Origin: an uncultured Massilia sp. | GTDB taxonomy: Bacteria; Pseudomonadota; Gammaproteobacteria; Burkholderiales; Burkholderiaceae | Length of the DNA: 64,000 nucleotides | Reading direction: 5' to 3' | NCBI GenBank assembly: GCA_946481275.1 | Contig: CAMLMV010000008.1 | Location: 112,383 to 176,382 of the forward strand | In this document: piece after piece, positions 56,332 to 64,000 of the stretch | How the letters are laid out: every line of letters starts with the position of its first letter | How positions within the stretch are numbered: the stretch's first letter is position 1 | The notes under the pieces: generated by a model | What the model saw: only the letters and a program-made list of their open reading frames with translations | Database searches by the model: none | What the model was told of the DNA's origin: nothing | Made by a program: the position numbers and the translations under genes

Positions 56332-56337
56332 TATAAT
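56332..56337 (+). promoter_or_regulatory. -10 element of the cold-shock gene promoter
   Basis: A perfect TATAAT, 112 bases before the csp start. The -35 region is poor (CGTGTA at 17-bp spacing). It implies a transcript with a leader of about 105 nt, as is common for cold-shock genes. Confidence 0.55.
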
Positions 56338-56412
56338 TAGGGATCGTTGGATTCGCGGTAGCAGTGCAGTTAGTCTGTCATTTGTTTCTTGCTTCTTCAA
56401 ACGATCGTAAAC

Positions 56413-56424
56413 GGACTTCGGTCC
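56413..56424 (+). promoter_or_regulatory. UUCG-tetraloop hairpin in the cold-shock gene leader
   Basis: GGAC-TTCG-GTCC is a four-base stem with the very stable UUCG loop, 25 bases before the start codon and just ahead of the AGGA ribosome site. It may take part in a temperature-dependent leader structure. The effect is inferred, not shown. Confidence 0.4.
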
Positions 56425-56449
56425 ACTTCAACTGAAATAGGAAATTGTA

Positions 56450-56653
56450 ATGGCAACTGGCATCGTAAAATGGTTCAATGACTCCAAAGGCTTCGGGTTC
56501 ATCACCCCGGACGAAGGCGGCGAAGACCTGTTCGCGCACTTCTCGGCGATCCAAACCCAAGGCTTCAAGTCGCTGCAAGAGAACCAGCGCGTTTCTTTCG
56601 ACGTGACCTCTGGTCCGAAAGGCAAACAAGCTTCGAACATCCAGCCGCTGTAA
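56450..56653 (+). CDS. Cold-shock-domain RNA chaperone (CspA family)
   Basis: This 67-residue single cold-shock domain has RNA-binding motifs RNP1 KGFGFI (13-18) and RNP2 LFAHF (27-31). WF at 8-9 and the typical [20 protein letters not shown] end are also present. Family members melt RNA secondary structure. The length is canonical. It has a leader of about 105 nt with a short stable hairpin, and a strong terminator 17 bases after the stop, so it is monocistronic. Cold induction cannot be asserted, because many bacteria carry constitutive paralogues. Confidence 0.95.
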   Translation: MATGIVKWFNDSKGFGFITPDEGGEDLFAHFSAIQTQGFKSLQENQRVSFDVTSGPKGKQASNIQPL

Positions 56654-56670
56654 GCCGCTGAGTGTCTGAC

Positions 56671-56704
56671 AAAAAATCCTCGGAATTTCCGAGGATTTTT
56701 TTTT
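56671..56704. terminator. Rho-independent terminator after the cold-shock gene
   Basis: AAAAAATCCTCGGAA paired with TTCCGAGGATTTTTT and further T's. It is symmetrical enough to serve the convergent LysR gene too. Confidence 0.9.
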
Positions 56705-56725
56705 GCCCAGCCGTTTTATCCTGCG

Positions 56726-57634
56726 TCATCCCGCTTTGCGCCAGTAATCCGGCTGGGAATACGCGTGGCGCAGGAAATCCACGAATACACGGATCCGTAG
56801 CGGCAGGTGCCGGCGTTGCGCGAATACGGCATAGATATCGTTGCCGGGCGCCGCGAACTGCTCCAGCACGGGCACCAGCAGGCCCGCTTCGATTTCCGAA
56901 CTCACTTCCCACATCGAGCGCCACGCCAGCCCGCGTCCGGCCATTGCCCAGTCGTGCAGCACGGCGCCATCGTTGCACACCATATTGCCGCTCACCTTCA
57001 TCGTCACGATCTTGCCGTGGTCGCGGAACGTCCAGCCCCGCTGGCTGCCCTGGCTGCTGATCGCCAGACAATTATGCCTGGAGAGATCGTCGAGCGTCTG
57101 CGGCGTCCCGTAGCGTTTCAGATAGCCCGGCGTCGCGACGACGACGCGGTGATTGTCCGCGAGCTTCACGCCGACGAGGTTCGAGTCCGTCAGGCTCGCG
57201 ATACGGATGGCGATGTCGACGCCTTCGCCGATGACGTCGACGACGCGGTCGGACAGATTCAGGTTCACGCTCACTTCGCGGTGTTCGGCCAGGAAGGAGG
57301 GGACGAGCGGGGCCACGTGCTGGCGCCCGAACCCGGCCGGGGCGGAGACGACGAGGTGCCCCGTGGCGCGCGCGCTCCGTTCCGACACGGCCGCTTCCGC
57401 TTCTTCGAGCTCCGCAAGGATCCGCTGGCAATCCTCAAGGAATACCGCCCCTTCGTCCGTCAACGCCAGCTTGCGCGTGGTACGCTGTAAGAGCTTCACG
57501 CCCAGCCGCGCTTCGAGCGCGTCCAGGCGCCGGCCGATCATGGCCGGCGCGATGCCCTCCGCGCGCGCGGCCGCGGACAGGCTGCCGCGGGCAATGACTT
57601 CGACGAAGGTAGATATTTGACGGAAATGGTCCAA
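56726..57634 (-). CDS. LysR-family transcriptional regulator
   Basis: This 302-residue regulator has the N-terminal winged helix (about 3-62, IARGSLSAAARAEGIAPAMIGRRLDALEARLGVKLLQRTTRKLALTDEG, seen in pieces). A CrgA-type substrate-binding domain (about 90-295) follows. The start codon is TTG at 57634, supported by GAGG eight bases ahead and by the expected MDHFRQISTFVEV beginning. It is divergent from aceB, 173 bases away. LysR proteins usually control the divergent neighbour, so regulation of malate synthase is plausible but unproven. Confidence 0.92.
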   Translation of the reverse strand: MDHFRQISTFVEVIARGSLSAAARAEGIAPAMIGRRLDALEARLGVKLLQRTTRKLALTDEGAVFLEDCQRILAELEEAEAAVSERSARATGHLVVSAPAGFGRQHVAPLVPSFLAEHREVSVNLNLSDRVVDVIGEGVDIAIRIASLTDSNLVGVKLADNHRVVVATPGYLKRYGTPQTLDDLSRHNCLAISSQGSQRGWTFRDHGKIVTMKVSGNMVCNDGAVLHDWAMAGRGLAWRSMWEVSSEIEAGLLVPVLEQFAAPGNDIYAVFAQRRHLPLRIRVFVDFLRHAYSQPDYWRKAG

Positions 57635-57807
57635 AGGAATGCCTCGATTCTGTTCGTCATCTGTGACAAAAAAGCATAAATGAATATATTTTTTGTCTCG
57701 TTTAGGCGAGTAATAGTGAATATACTGGAAGCAATATCAAACGCCAAGCTGGCTTGTGCCAGGAACCGCGGCACGATCCAAATTTCATACTAGAACAGGA
57801 GAACGCA

Positions 57808-59397
57808 ATGACCATCGCCACCCCAGCCGGAATGGAAATCCGGGCCGAGATCAAGCCCGGCTATGAACAGATCCTCACGCCGGAAGCGCTCGCGCTGGTA
57901 GCGAAACTGAGCCGCGAGTTCGAGCCGCGCCGCCAGCAACTGCTGGCCGCCCGCGTCGAGCGCGCGAAACGCCTGGACGCCGGCGAGCGTCCGGACTTCC
58001 TGCCCGAGACGGCCCACATCCGCAACGGCGACTGGAAGATCGCCCCGATCCCGAAGGCGCTGGAATGCCGCCGCGTGGAAATCACGGGCCCGGTCGAGCG
58101 CAAGATGGTCATCAACGCGCTGAACTCCGGCGCGGACAGCTACATGACCGACTTCGAAGACTCCAACACGCCGAACTGGGACAACCAGATCACCGGCCAG
58201 ATCAATATGCGCGACGCCGTGCGCAAGACGATCTCGCTGGAACAGAACGGCAAGCAATACAAGCTGAACGACAAGGTCGCGACGCTGGTCGTCCGTCCGC
58301 GCGGCTGGCACCTGGACGAAAAGCACGTCCTCGTCGACGGCAAGCGCATCTCGGGCGGCATCTTCGACTTCGCCCTGTTCATGGTCCACAACGCGAAGGA
58401 ACAACTGGCCCGCGGCGCCGGTCCGTACTTCTACCTGCCGAAGATGGAATCGCACCTGGAAGCGCGCCTGTGGAACGACATCTTCGTCATGACCCAGAAC
58501 GAACTGGGCCTGCCGCAGGGCACCATCAAGGCGACCGTGCTGATCGAGACGATCGTCGCCGCGTTCGAGATGGACGAGATCCTGTACGAACTGCGCGAGC
58601 ACAGCGCCGGCCTGAACGCGGGCCGCTGGGACTACATCTTCTCGTGCATCAAGAAGTTCAAGCTGGACAAGGACTTCTGCCTGGCCGACCGGCCGAAGGT
58701 CACGATGACGGCACCGTTCATGCGCGCCTACGCGCTGTTGCTGCTGAAGACCTGCCACAAGCGTAACGCACCGGCGATCGGCGGCATGGCGGCACTGATC
58801 CCGATCAAGAACGATCCGGAAAAGAACGAAGTCGCGATGGGCGGCGTCCGCAACGACAAGGCACGCGACGCCACCGACGGCTACGACGGCGGCTGGGTCG
58901 CGCACCCGGGCCTCGTCGAGCTGGCCATGACCGAGTTCAAGAAGGTGCTGGGCGACCGCCCGAACCAGATCGACAAGCAGCGTCCGGACGTCGAAGTGAC
59001 GGCGAAGGACCTGCTGGACTTCCGTCCGGAGACCCCGATCACGGAAGCGGGCCTGCGCTACAACATCAACGTGGGCATCCACTACCTGGGCGCCTGGCTG
59101 GCCGGTAACGGCTGCGTGCCGATCCACAACCTGATGGAAGACGCGGCCACCGCCGAGATCAGCCGTTCGCAGGTGTGGCAGTGGATCCGTTCGCCGAAGG
59201 GCGTGCTGGAAGACGGCCGCAAGGTCACGGCCGAGATGGTCCGTGACATGATCCCGCAGGAGCTGGCCAACGCGAAGGCGGCTGCCCCGAACGGCGACAG
59301 CCCGACCTACGACCGCGCCGCGCAGATCTTCGAACAGATGTCGACGTCGGAAGAATTCGCCGAATTCCTGACGCTGCCGCTGTACGAAGAAATCTAA
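57808..59397 (+). CDS. aceB: Malate synthase A
   Basis: This is the glyoxylate-shunt enzyme condensing glyoxylate and acetyl-CoA to malate. The 529-residue protein is the A isoform by length. It carries the signature region [23 protein letters not shown] (in pieces) and the catalytic-acid context [14 protein letters not shown]. Further conserved elements are [30 protein letters not shown] and [22 protein letters not shown]. The start at 57808 follows ACAGGAGAACGCA. A LysR gene is divergent upstream. Isocitrate lyase is not in the window. Codon use is strongly biased toward C-ending codons, as in highly expressed genes. Confidence 0.97.
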   Translation: MTIATPAGMEIRAEIKPGYEQILTPEALALVAKLSREFEPRRQQLLAARVERAKRLDAGERPDFLPETAHIRNGDWKIAPIPKALECRRVEITGPVERKMVINALNSGADSYMTDFEDSNTPNWDNQITGQINMRDAVRKTISLEQNGKQYKLNDKVATLVVRPRGWHLDEKHVLVDGKRISGGIFDFALFMVHNAKEQLARGAGPYFYLPKMESHLEARLWNDIFVMTQNELGLPQGTIKATVLIETIVAAFEMDEILYELREHSAGLNAGRWDYIFSCIKKFKLDKDFCLADRPKVTMTAPFMRAYALLLLKTCHKRNAPAIGGMAALIPIKNDPEKNEVAMGGVRNDKARDATDGYDGGWVAHPGLVELAMTEFKKVLGDRPNQIDKQRPDVEVTAKDLLDFRPETPITEAGLRYNINVGIHYLGAWLAGNGCVPIHNLMEDAATAEISRSQVWQWIRSPKGVLEDGRKVTAEMVRDMIPQELANAKAAAPNGDSPTYDRAAQIFEQMSTSEEFAEFLTLPLYEEI

Positions 59398-59411
59398 ATC
59401 GTTCCCTCACA

Positions 59412-59438
59412 CGCAACCGCCATCTCCCGGCGGTTGCG
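59412..59438. terminator. Inverted repeat between aceB and gloB
   Basis: CGCAACCGCC, a 7-base loop and GGCGGTTGCG form a perfect 10-bp stem, but no T-run follows. It may limit read-through between the convergent genes. Confidence 0.5.
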
Positions 59439-59447
59439 TCGTCACGC

Positions 59448-60245
59448 TCAAAACACGTTCTTCCACTCCCGCAGCGCCGCGAACACCGTGACCGGGTCCG
59501 CACCCGGCGCGAGGCGTCCGGCCGCCGTCAGGCTGCCGATGATGGCGGGCTCGCGCGTGCGCAGGAACGGATTCGTCGCCTTTTCGATCGCGATCGTCGA
59601 CGGGATCGTCGGCAGGTGCGTCCCGCGCAGCTGGCTGTCGTGCGCGATGCGCAGCTGCAGCGCGCGGTTGCCCGGTTCCAGTGCTTCGGCGAAGCGCAGG
59701 TTCGACAGCGTGTATTCGTGGGCGCAGTAGACCAGCGTATCGTCGGGCAGGGCGGCCAGCTTCGCGAGCGACGCCATCATCTGCGCCGGCGTCCCTTCGA
59801 ACAGGCGGCCGCAGCCGCCGCCGAACAGCGTGTCCCCGCAGAACAGCCAATGCGCCCCCGCGTCCTCGCGCACGTAGGCGATGTGGCCCTTCGTGTGGCC
59901 GGGGACGGCCAGCACGGCGAGTTCGAGGGCCAGGCCGGGCACCTTGACGCGATCCCTTTCGCCCACCGGGTGGCTGACGACGGCGATGCCGTCGTTGCGC
60001 GGACCGAAGATGGGCACGTTGCTGTGTTCGAGCAAGCGCGTCACGCCGCCGATGTGGTCAGCATGGTGATGGGTGAGTAGAATGGCGGTCAGGGTGAGGC
60101 CATTCGCCTGCAGGGCCGCAAGGATCGGTTCGGCGTCGCCCGGGTCGACCACTGCCGCATGCACGCCGTCGTGGATGATCCAGAGATAGTTATCCTTGAA
60201 CGCGGGCACCGTCAGGACGGCAAGCTCAGTGGGCACGGGTATCAT
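59448..60245 (-). CDS. gloB: Hydroxyacylglutathione hydrolase (glyoxalase II)
   Basis: This binuclear metal hydrolase cleaves S-D-lactoylglutathione to D-lactate in methylglyoxal detoxification. The 265-residue protein has the metal motif THHHADH (58-64), VPGHTKGHI with a further His, [18 protein letters not shown] with the bridging Asp, and [15 protein letters not shown]. The C-terminal domain is present and the length is typical. The start at 60245 gives [20 protein letters not shown], the conserved beginning. It is divergent from the yafS-like gene, 23 bases away, as in the E. coli gloB-yafS arrangement. Confidence 0.95.
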   Translation of the reverse strand: MIPVPTELAVLTVPAFKDNYLWIIHDGVHAAVVDPGDAEPILAALQANGLTLTAILLTHHHADHIGGVTRLLEHSNVPIFGPRNDGIAVVSHPVGERDRVKVPGLALELAVLAVPGHTKGHIAYVREDAGAHWLFCGDTLFGGGCGRLFEGTPAQMMASLAKLAALPDDTLVYCAHEYTLSNLRFAEALEPGNRALQLRIAHDSQLRGTHLPTIPSTIAIEKATNPFLRTREPAIIGSLTAAGRLAPGADPVTVFAALREWKNVF

Positions 60246-60268
60246 ATGGGAATCGATAAAGGTTGGGC

Positions 60269-61054
60269 ATGGACAGCGCGGCATCCGAAAAATCCATTAT
60301 AGCGCTCGACCGCTGGCTGCAATCACCGGCGGGCGCGTACGTGCGCGCCTGGGAGCAGGCGTGCCTGGACGAGCTGACGGTCGATATCTTCGGCTTCAAC
60401 GCGGTCCAGATCGGCGTGCCGCAGATCGACGCGCTGGCCGCCAACCGCATGCCCAACAAATGGCAGGCCGCGACGCGCACGTCGACGGCCAATGAGCTCG
60501 TCTATGCCGGCACCGGCAAGCAGATCGCGGTGGCGCTGGATTTCGCCGAGCTGCCGTTCGCGTCGCAAAGCCTGGACCTCGTCGTGCTGCCCCACGTGCT
60601 CGAATTCGCGGCCGAGCCGCACCAGGTGCTGCGCGAAGTCGAGCGCGTCCTGATCCCGGAGGGACAGGTGATCATCTGCGGCTTCAACCCGGCCAGCCTG
60701 TGGGGCGTGCGCCAGGGGATGGGACGCATCACGCGCAACGACTACCTGCCGGCGGCGGGGGAGTTCATCTCTATGCCGCGCCTGAAAGACTGGTTAAAAT
60801 TGTTGAATCTCGGCGTCACGCGCAGCCATTTCGGCTGCTACGCGCCGCCGTTCCGGACCGCGCAATGGCTCAACCGCTTCGCCTTCGTCGAAGGAGCGGG
60901 GCGGCGCTGGTGGCCGTATCTCGGCGCCGTGTACATGGTCCACGCGATCAAGCGCGTGAAGGGCATGCACATCATCGGCCCAGCCTGGAACAAGAAGGCC
61001 GCCAAGGCGCCGCAGGCGGTGCCGGCCACGAACCGCAACGAACATCACAAGTAA
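60269..61054 (+). CDS. YafS-like class I SAM methyltransferase-fold protein
   Basis: This 261-residue protein has the position and style of E. coli YafS, between gloB and rnhA. The fold is that of a class I methyltransferase: [41 protein letters not shown] (in pieces) is the motif III/IV region. The glycine-rich motif I is absent; the corresponding segment reads [12 protein letters not shown] binding is therefore questionable. A C-terminal helix-rich part has [23 protein letters not shown] and a basic, Ala-rich tail. The start is ATG 60269, with TTG at 60263 an alternative. It precedes rnhA by 24 bases and is probably co-transcribed with it. Confidence 0.85.
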   Translation: MDSAASEKSIIALDRWLQSPAGAYVRAWEQACLDELTVDIFGFNAVQIGVPQIDALAANRMPNKWQAATRTSTANELVYAGTGKQIAVALDFAELPFASQSLDLVVLPHVLEFAAEPHQVLREVERVLIPEGQVIICGFNPASLWGVRQGMGRITRNDYLPAAGEFISMPRLKDWLKLLNLGVTRSHFGCYAPPFRTAQWLNRFAFVEGAGRRWWPYLGAVYMVHAIKRVKGMHIIGPAWNKKAAKAPQAVPATNRNEHHK

Positions 61055-61078
61055 GTCACACAAGGAAGACAACGCAGC

Positions 61079-61519
61079 ATGACCAAAGTTGAGATTTTTA
61101 CCGACGGCGCCTGCAAGGGAAATCCGGGCACCGGCGGCTGGGGCGCGCTGCTCGTGGCCGATGGCGGCCACGAAAAGGAAATCTTCGGCGGCGAGCCGAA
61201 CACCACCAACAACCGCATGGAACTCCGCGCGGTGATCGAGGCGCTCACCGTCCTCAACCGCCCGTGCCAGGTCGTCCTGCACACGGACAGCCAGTACGTC
61301 CAGAAGGGGATCTCGGAATGGATCCATGGCTGGAAGGCGCGCGGCTGGAAGACGTCGACGAAGGAACCCGTCAAGAACGACGACCTGTGGAAGGCGCTGG
61401 ACGCCGCCCAGCAGCAGCACGCGGTCGAATGGCGCTGGGTGCGCGGCCATAACGGGCATCCCGGCAACGAGCGTGCGGACACCCTGGCGAACATGGGTGC
61501 GGCTTCGGTAAAGCGCTGA
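61079..61519 (+). CDS. rnhA: Ribonuclease HI
   Basis: RNase HI cleaves RNA in RNA-DNA hybrids, for example primers and R-loops. The 146-residue protein has all four catalytic carboxylates: Asp9 ([12 protein letters not shown]), Glu48 (NNRMELRA), Asp70 (LHTDSQYV) and Asp133 (ERADTLA). The basic handle [17 protein letters not shown] is present. It lies between the yafS-like gene and dnaQ, a classical conserved neighbourhood. Length is normal. Confidence 0.97.
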   Translation: MTKVEIFTDGACKGNPGTGGWGALLVADGGHEKEIFGGEPNTTNNRMELRAVIEALTVLNRPCQVVLHTDSQYVQKGISEWIHGWKARGWKTSTKEPVKNDDLWKALDAAQQQHAVEWRWVRGHNGHPGNERADTLANMGAASVKR

Positions 61520-61569
61520 TTTTGTTATACTTACCGGTTCTTTCCACGCTTTTTTGAGTCTTCACGCGC

Positions 61570-62277
61570 ATGCGCCAAATCGTCCTCGATACCGAAACCA
61601 CAGGCCTGAATCCGCGCACCGGCGACCGCATCATCGAGGTCGGCTGCGTCGAGATCTTCAACCGCAAGCTGACCGGCAACAACTTCCACCGGTACATCAA
61701 TCCCGAGCGCGACTCGGACGAAGCGGCACTGGCGGTCCACGGCCTGACGTCCGAGTTCCTCAGCGATAAGCCGAAATTCCACGAGATCGCCCATGAGCTG
61801 CGCGAATTCGTGCAGGGCGCCGAGATCATCATCCACAACGCACCATTCGACCTCGCGTTCCTGAACCACGAGTTCGAGCGCATGGGCCTGCCGCCGTTCA
61901 TCGAGCACTGCTCGGGCGTCATCGACACGCTCGTGCACGCGAAGGAACTGCACCCGGGCAAGCGCAACTCGCTGGACGCGCTGTGCGACCGCTACGGCAT
62001 CTCGAACGCGCACCGCAAGCTGCACGGCGCACTGCTGGACTCGGAACTGCTGGCCGACGTCTACCTGGCGATGACCCGCGGCCAGAACACGCTGTCGATG
62101 GACGTCGAGGTCGAAGCGAGCGGCGGCGGCATCGTGCTGGAAGCGGGCCCGCTGGGCGAGATCCTCGTGCTGCCGGCCGCGGCCGACGAGCTTGCCGAGC
62201 ACGAGAATGTCCTTGCCGCGCTCGACAAAGGCGTGAAGGGAGAATGTGTTTGGAGAAAATATTCTCCGCAGGGGTGA
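61570..62277 (+). CDS. dnaQ: DNA polymerase III epsilon subunit (proofreading exonuclease)
   Basis: This is the 3'-5' proofreading exonuclease of the replicative polymerase. The 235-residue protein shows ExoI VLDTETTG (Asp7, Glu9), ExoII IIIHNAPFDLAFLNHEF, and ExoIII HRKLHGALLDSELLADVYLAM. The C-terminal tail binds the alpha subunit. It follows rnhA by 50 bases on the same strand. Its stop codon lies inside the -35 region of the tRNA-Val promoter, so the two units are packed tightly. Confidence 0.97.
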   Translation: MRQIVLDTETTGLNPRTGDRIIEVGCVEIFNRKLTGNNFHRYINPERDSDEAALAVHGLTSEFLSDKPKFHEIAHELREFVQGAEIIIHNAPFDLAFLNHEFERMGLPPFIEHCSGVIDTLVHAKELHPGKRNSLDALCDRYGISNAHRKLHGALLDSELLADVYLAMTRGQNTLSMDVEVEASGGGIVLEAGPLGEILVLPAAADELAEHENVLAALDKGVKGECVWRKYSPQG

Positions 62278-62302
62278 CAAAACGCAAAACTCCCCCTATA
62301 AT
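62274..62302 (+). promoter_or_regulatory. Promoter of tRNA-Val
   Basis: GTGACA (62274-62279), a 17-bp spacer and a perfect TATAAT (62297-62302). A GC-rich GCTC element follows directly, resembling a stringent-control discriminator. The tRNA begins 46 bases after the -10. Confidence 0.8.
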
Positions 62303-62347
62303 GCTCGTCATTGCAGCGACGCAATCGCAGCAAAACAGTAGAAAGTA

Positions 62348-62422
62348 GGGCGGTTAGCTCAGGGGTAGAGCACAGCATTCACACTGCTGGGGTCGCAAGT
62401 TCGAAACTTGCACCGCCCACCA
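62348..62422 (+). tRNA. tRNA-Val (anticodon CAC), CCA encoded
   Basis: This 75-nt tRNA has acceptor stem GGGCGGT pairing with ACCGCCC. The D arm contains TTAGCTCAGGGGTAGAGC. The anticodon stem CAGCA/TGCTG holds the loop TTCACAC (anticodon CAC, reading GTG). The T arm GCAAGTTCGAAACTTGC is perfect, and the 3' end is ACCA. All paired arms are complete. A 3'-located mobile element makes it a possible integration target, although no duplicated tRNA tail is visible inside the window. Confidence 0.97.
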
Positions 62423-62512
62423 GAATTTAGGCTTGCGATTCAAGCACTTAGATTCCATCGTCGAGTTGAGCAAAACAACTTGGGGGGAATTTTGGGGAAT
62501 CGAACAAGAACT

Positions 62513-62538
62513 AAAGCCAGCGATAAGCTGGCTTTTTT
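62513..62538 (+). terminator. Rho-independent terminator, target of the group II intron
   Basis: AAAGCCAGC-GATAA-GCTGGCTTTTTT: a 6-bp GC-rich core extended by A-T pairs, followed by T's. It lies about 90 bases after the tRNA and five bases before the intron's 5' end, the typical target position of class C introns. Confidence 0.85.
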
Positions 62539-62543
62539 CGTTT

Positions 62544-63946
62544 GTGCGCCCAGCATGGGCGCACTCTTGCGGGTGCAAGTCCCGCCGCAAGCTGACCACA
62601 GCGAGCGAAGTGAAGCGCAAGTGCGGAAGGGCGACCGACCGTGGGGAGGAAGCGTGGAGCGAAACTGCGAGCCGATGAACAAGAATCGGATAGAAGGCGC
62701 TACCGAGCAGGGCGAGCGGGCAAACGACCGCGAAGCTCTTGTGGTCAAGGCGAAGTGGCGTAGATCCGGCGGTTGTGCAGCGAAGGAGTGCGTTCTTACC
62801 TGAGGAGATCTCGCTTTGCGCCTGAAAGGGCGACGAAAAAAAATCGGAGCGAGAGGTCAGCAGAGGCCGTAGTAGCCATAGCCTTGGCGAAGGGCCGAAC
62901 GAGAAGGAGCGTCAAACGCCTTGTCGATGAAACGTGTACCGCATCAGATGCCCGCGTCGGCGGAGCGGGTCGCCGGACGGCGGGGTGAAGCCTCGTTCAA
63001 AGCGGCCAGCGATGAAACACGTCTCACGCGCCAAGAGTCGGAAGGCGCAGGGAGAGTCTTGCTCGCGCAAGCTCTCGCGAGAGAGAACATGCAACGCGCG
63101 TGGAAACGCGTGAAGGCGAACAAGGGAGCTGCGGGTGTCGATGGGATGGACATCGTCCAGACCAAGGAACACCTGAAACACGCTTGGCCCGACATCAGGA
63201 GGCGCCTGATTGATGGCACGTACAAGCCGCAACCCGTACGGCGCGTGGGCATCCCGAAACCGGACGGCAGCGAACGTGAACTGGGGATTCCCACCGTGAC
63301 CGACCGTCTAATTCAGCAGGCACTGCTGCAGGTGCTGCAACCGCTGATCGATCCCACTTTTAGTGAACACAGCTACGGGTTCCGGCCCGGCCGACGGGCG
63401 CGGGATGCCGTGCTCGTCGCACAGCAGTACGTGCAGGAAGGCCGTCGCATCGTAGTGGACGTGGATTTGTCGAAGTTCTTCGACCGCGTCAATCACGACA
63501 TCCTGGTCGACCGCCTTGGGAAACGCGTGGACGATACCGGAGTGATCCGGCTGGTGCGCGCCTACCTGAACGCGGGCATCATGGATGGCGGCGTGGTGGC
63601 CGAGAGGCTGGAGGGAACGCCGCAGGGTGGTCCGCTGTCTCCGCTTCTGGCCAACGTGCTTCTCGACGAGGTGGATCGTGAGCTTGAACGACGGGGACAT
63701 CGCTTTGTCCGCTATGCCGACGATTGCAACGTGTACGTGCGCAGCCGGAAAGCTGGCGAGCGGGTGATGGCCCTACTCCGACGCCGCTACGACAAACTGC
63801 GCTTGAAGATCAATGAATCGAAAAGTGCGGTGACCAGCGCGTTTGGCCGCAAGTTTCTGGGCTTTGAACTCTACAAGACCGGAAAGGATGAGGTTAAACG
63901 CGCTGTGTCTCGGAAGGCGCTGGAAATATTCAAGCAGAGGATCAGA
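62544..63946 (+). mobile_element. Group II intron (probably class C), 3' part lost or beyond the window
   Basis: The 5' boundary fits GTGCG (62544), the group II consensus. It is followed by about 380 bases of structured, gene-free RNA domains I-IV (for example GCGCCCAGCATGGGCGC and GCGGGTGCAAGTCCCGC hairpins), then the reverse transcriptase gene. Insertion directly downstream of a terminator hairpin with a T-run is the hallmark of class C introns. The RT sequence style also fits that class. Domains V and VI and the 3' splice site are not visible. The reading frame changes to unrelated sequence near 63947, so the intron seems interrupted there. Confidence 0.8.
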
Positions 63947-63997
63947 GGTAATCCCCCCGCAAAAAGAGCGCGTTTGGAAGTAGAATTTTCTACTTAA
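62927..63997 (+). pseudogene. Group II intron reverse transcriptase/maturase, truncated
   Basis: A 356-codon frame opens with ATG 62927 (a TTG two codons earlier is possible). Reverse-transcriptase blocks are intact: KRVKANKGAAGVDGM, IPKPDGSERELGIPTVTDRLIQQA, SEHSYGFRPGRRARDA, VVDVDLSKFFDRVNHD, EGTPQGGPLSPLLANVLLDE, and the catalytic YADD at 263-266. The start of the maturase domain X (KALEIFKQRIR) is present, but the frame then runs into unrelated codons (GNPPAKRARLEVEFST) and stops. Intact homologues continue for roughly 60-100 more residues. It is therefore a truncated maturase. RT activity might persist but splicing support is unlikely. Confidence 0.8.
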
Positions 63998-64000
63998 CAG
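63947..64000. mobile_element. Possible end of a second mobile element inside the intron (inferred)
   Basis: From about 63947 the sequence no longer fits the maturase and becomes GGTAATCCCCCCGCAAAAAG, a plausible insertion-sequence terminus. It is followed by an 18-nt palindrome. The element would extend past the window, and no transposase is visible. The family is not assigned. Confidence 0.4.
63978..63995. repeat. Perfect 18-nt palindrome
   Basis: AAGTAGAA-TT-TTCTACTT, with eight-base arms and a two-base centre. It is AT-rich and lies in the presumed end of the element that interrupts the intron. It could be a transposase-binding or operator site. Confidence 0.6.

Noticed and set aside
62408..62988. 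Several short frames in the 5' part of the intron
   Set aside because: They lie in the structured ribozyme region and have no protein features.

Overview
This window is a GC-rich, gene-dense bacterial chromosome segment. Gene content and order fit a betaproteobacterium, most likely Oxalobacteraceae and Massilia-like. That placement is an inference from protein character and synteny, because no rRNA or other decisive marker is present. Most of the window is housekeeping DNA: recJ, a lolC-type permease with lolD, tatD, comEC, a CpxA/CpxR/CpxP-like envelope-stress set, dcd, folA-thyA, wrbA, aroC, upp, a cold-shock gene, aceB, and the conserved block gloB / yafS-like / rnhA / dnaQ followed by tRNA-Val(CAC).

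Layout. 0-0.7 kb: the edge of a RES toxin with its Xre/MbcA-type antitoxin. 0.7-3.2 kb: a secreted NTF2-like protein and a family 11 rhamnogalacturonan lyase. 3.2-8 kb, minus strand: recJ with a coupled unknown gene, then two ferritin-like proteins. 8-11 kb: lipoprotein-export genes and tatD. 11-18.2 kb: a type VI secretion effector island made of VgrG, a Tle4-like lipase, a small unknown ORF, a Tli4-type immunity protein with two Cys-Pro-x-Ser-Gly-Trp-Trp repeats, and a broken second immunity copy. Base composition drops clearly from the lipase to the broken copy. 18.2-24.9 kb: comEC, the Cpx-like genes with a perfect CpxR box, a hydrolase and dcd. 24.9-33.4 kb: an LprI-like protein, a large amino-acid decarboxylase, folA/thyA, a threonine-aldolase-like enzyme and a chemoreceptor. 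33.5-41.9 kb: a tightly packed minus-strand run with an exporter, a lipocalin, an FtsX-type permease lacking a local ATPase, an FAD oxidase and wrbA. 41.9-53 kb: yihY, a MetY-like protein that has lost its PLP lysine, a CBS protein, and cyclic-di-GMP/HDOD signalling genes flanking aroC. 53.3-62.4 kb: aidB-like, upp coupled to an Hpt protein, csp, LysR/aceB and the gloB-dnaQ block.

The right end is mobile DNA. A group II intron, probably class C because it sits directly behind a rho-independent terminator hairpin, carries a reverse transcriptase that is cut short by an unrelated sequence containing an 18-nt palindrome. This is probably the end of a second mobile element that continues beyond the window.

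Most interesting loci: the VgrG-lipase-immunity island with its repeat-bearing and decayed immunity genes; the MetY-like apparent pseudoenzyme at 44.5-45.6 kb; the paired ferritin-like genes; the Hpt protein coupled to upp; and the ABC permease/lipocalin pair without an ATPase.
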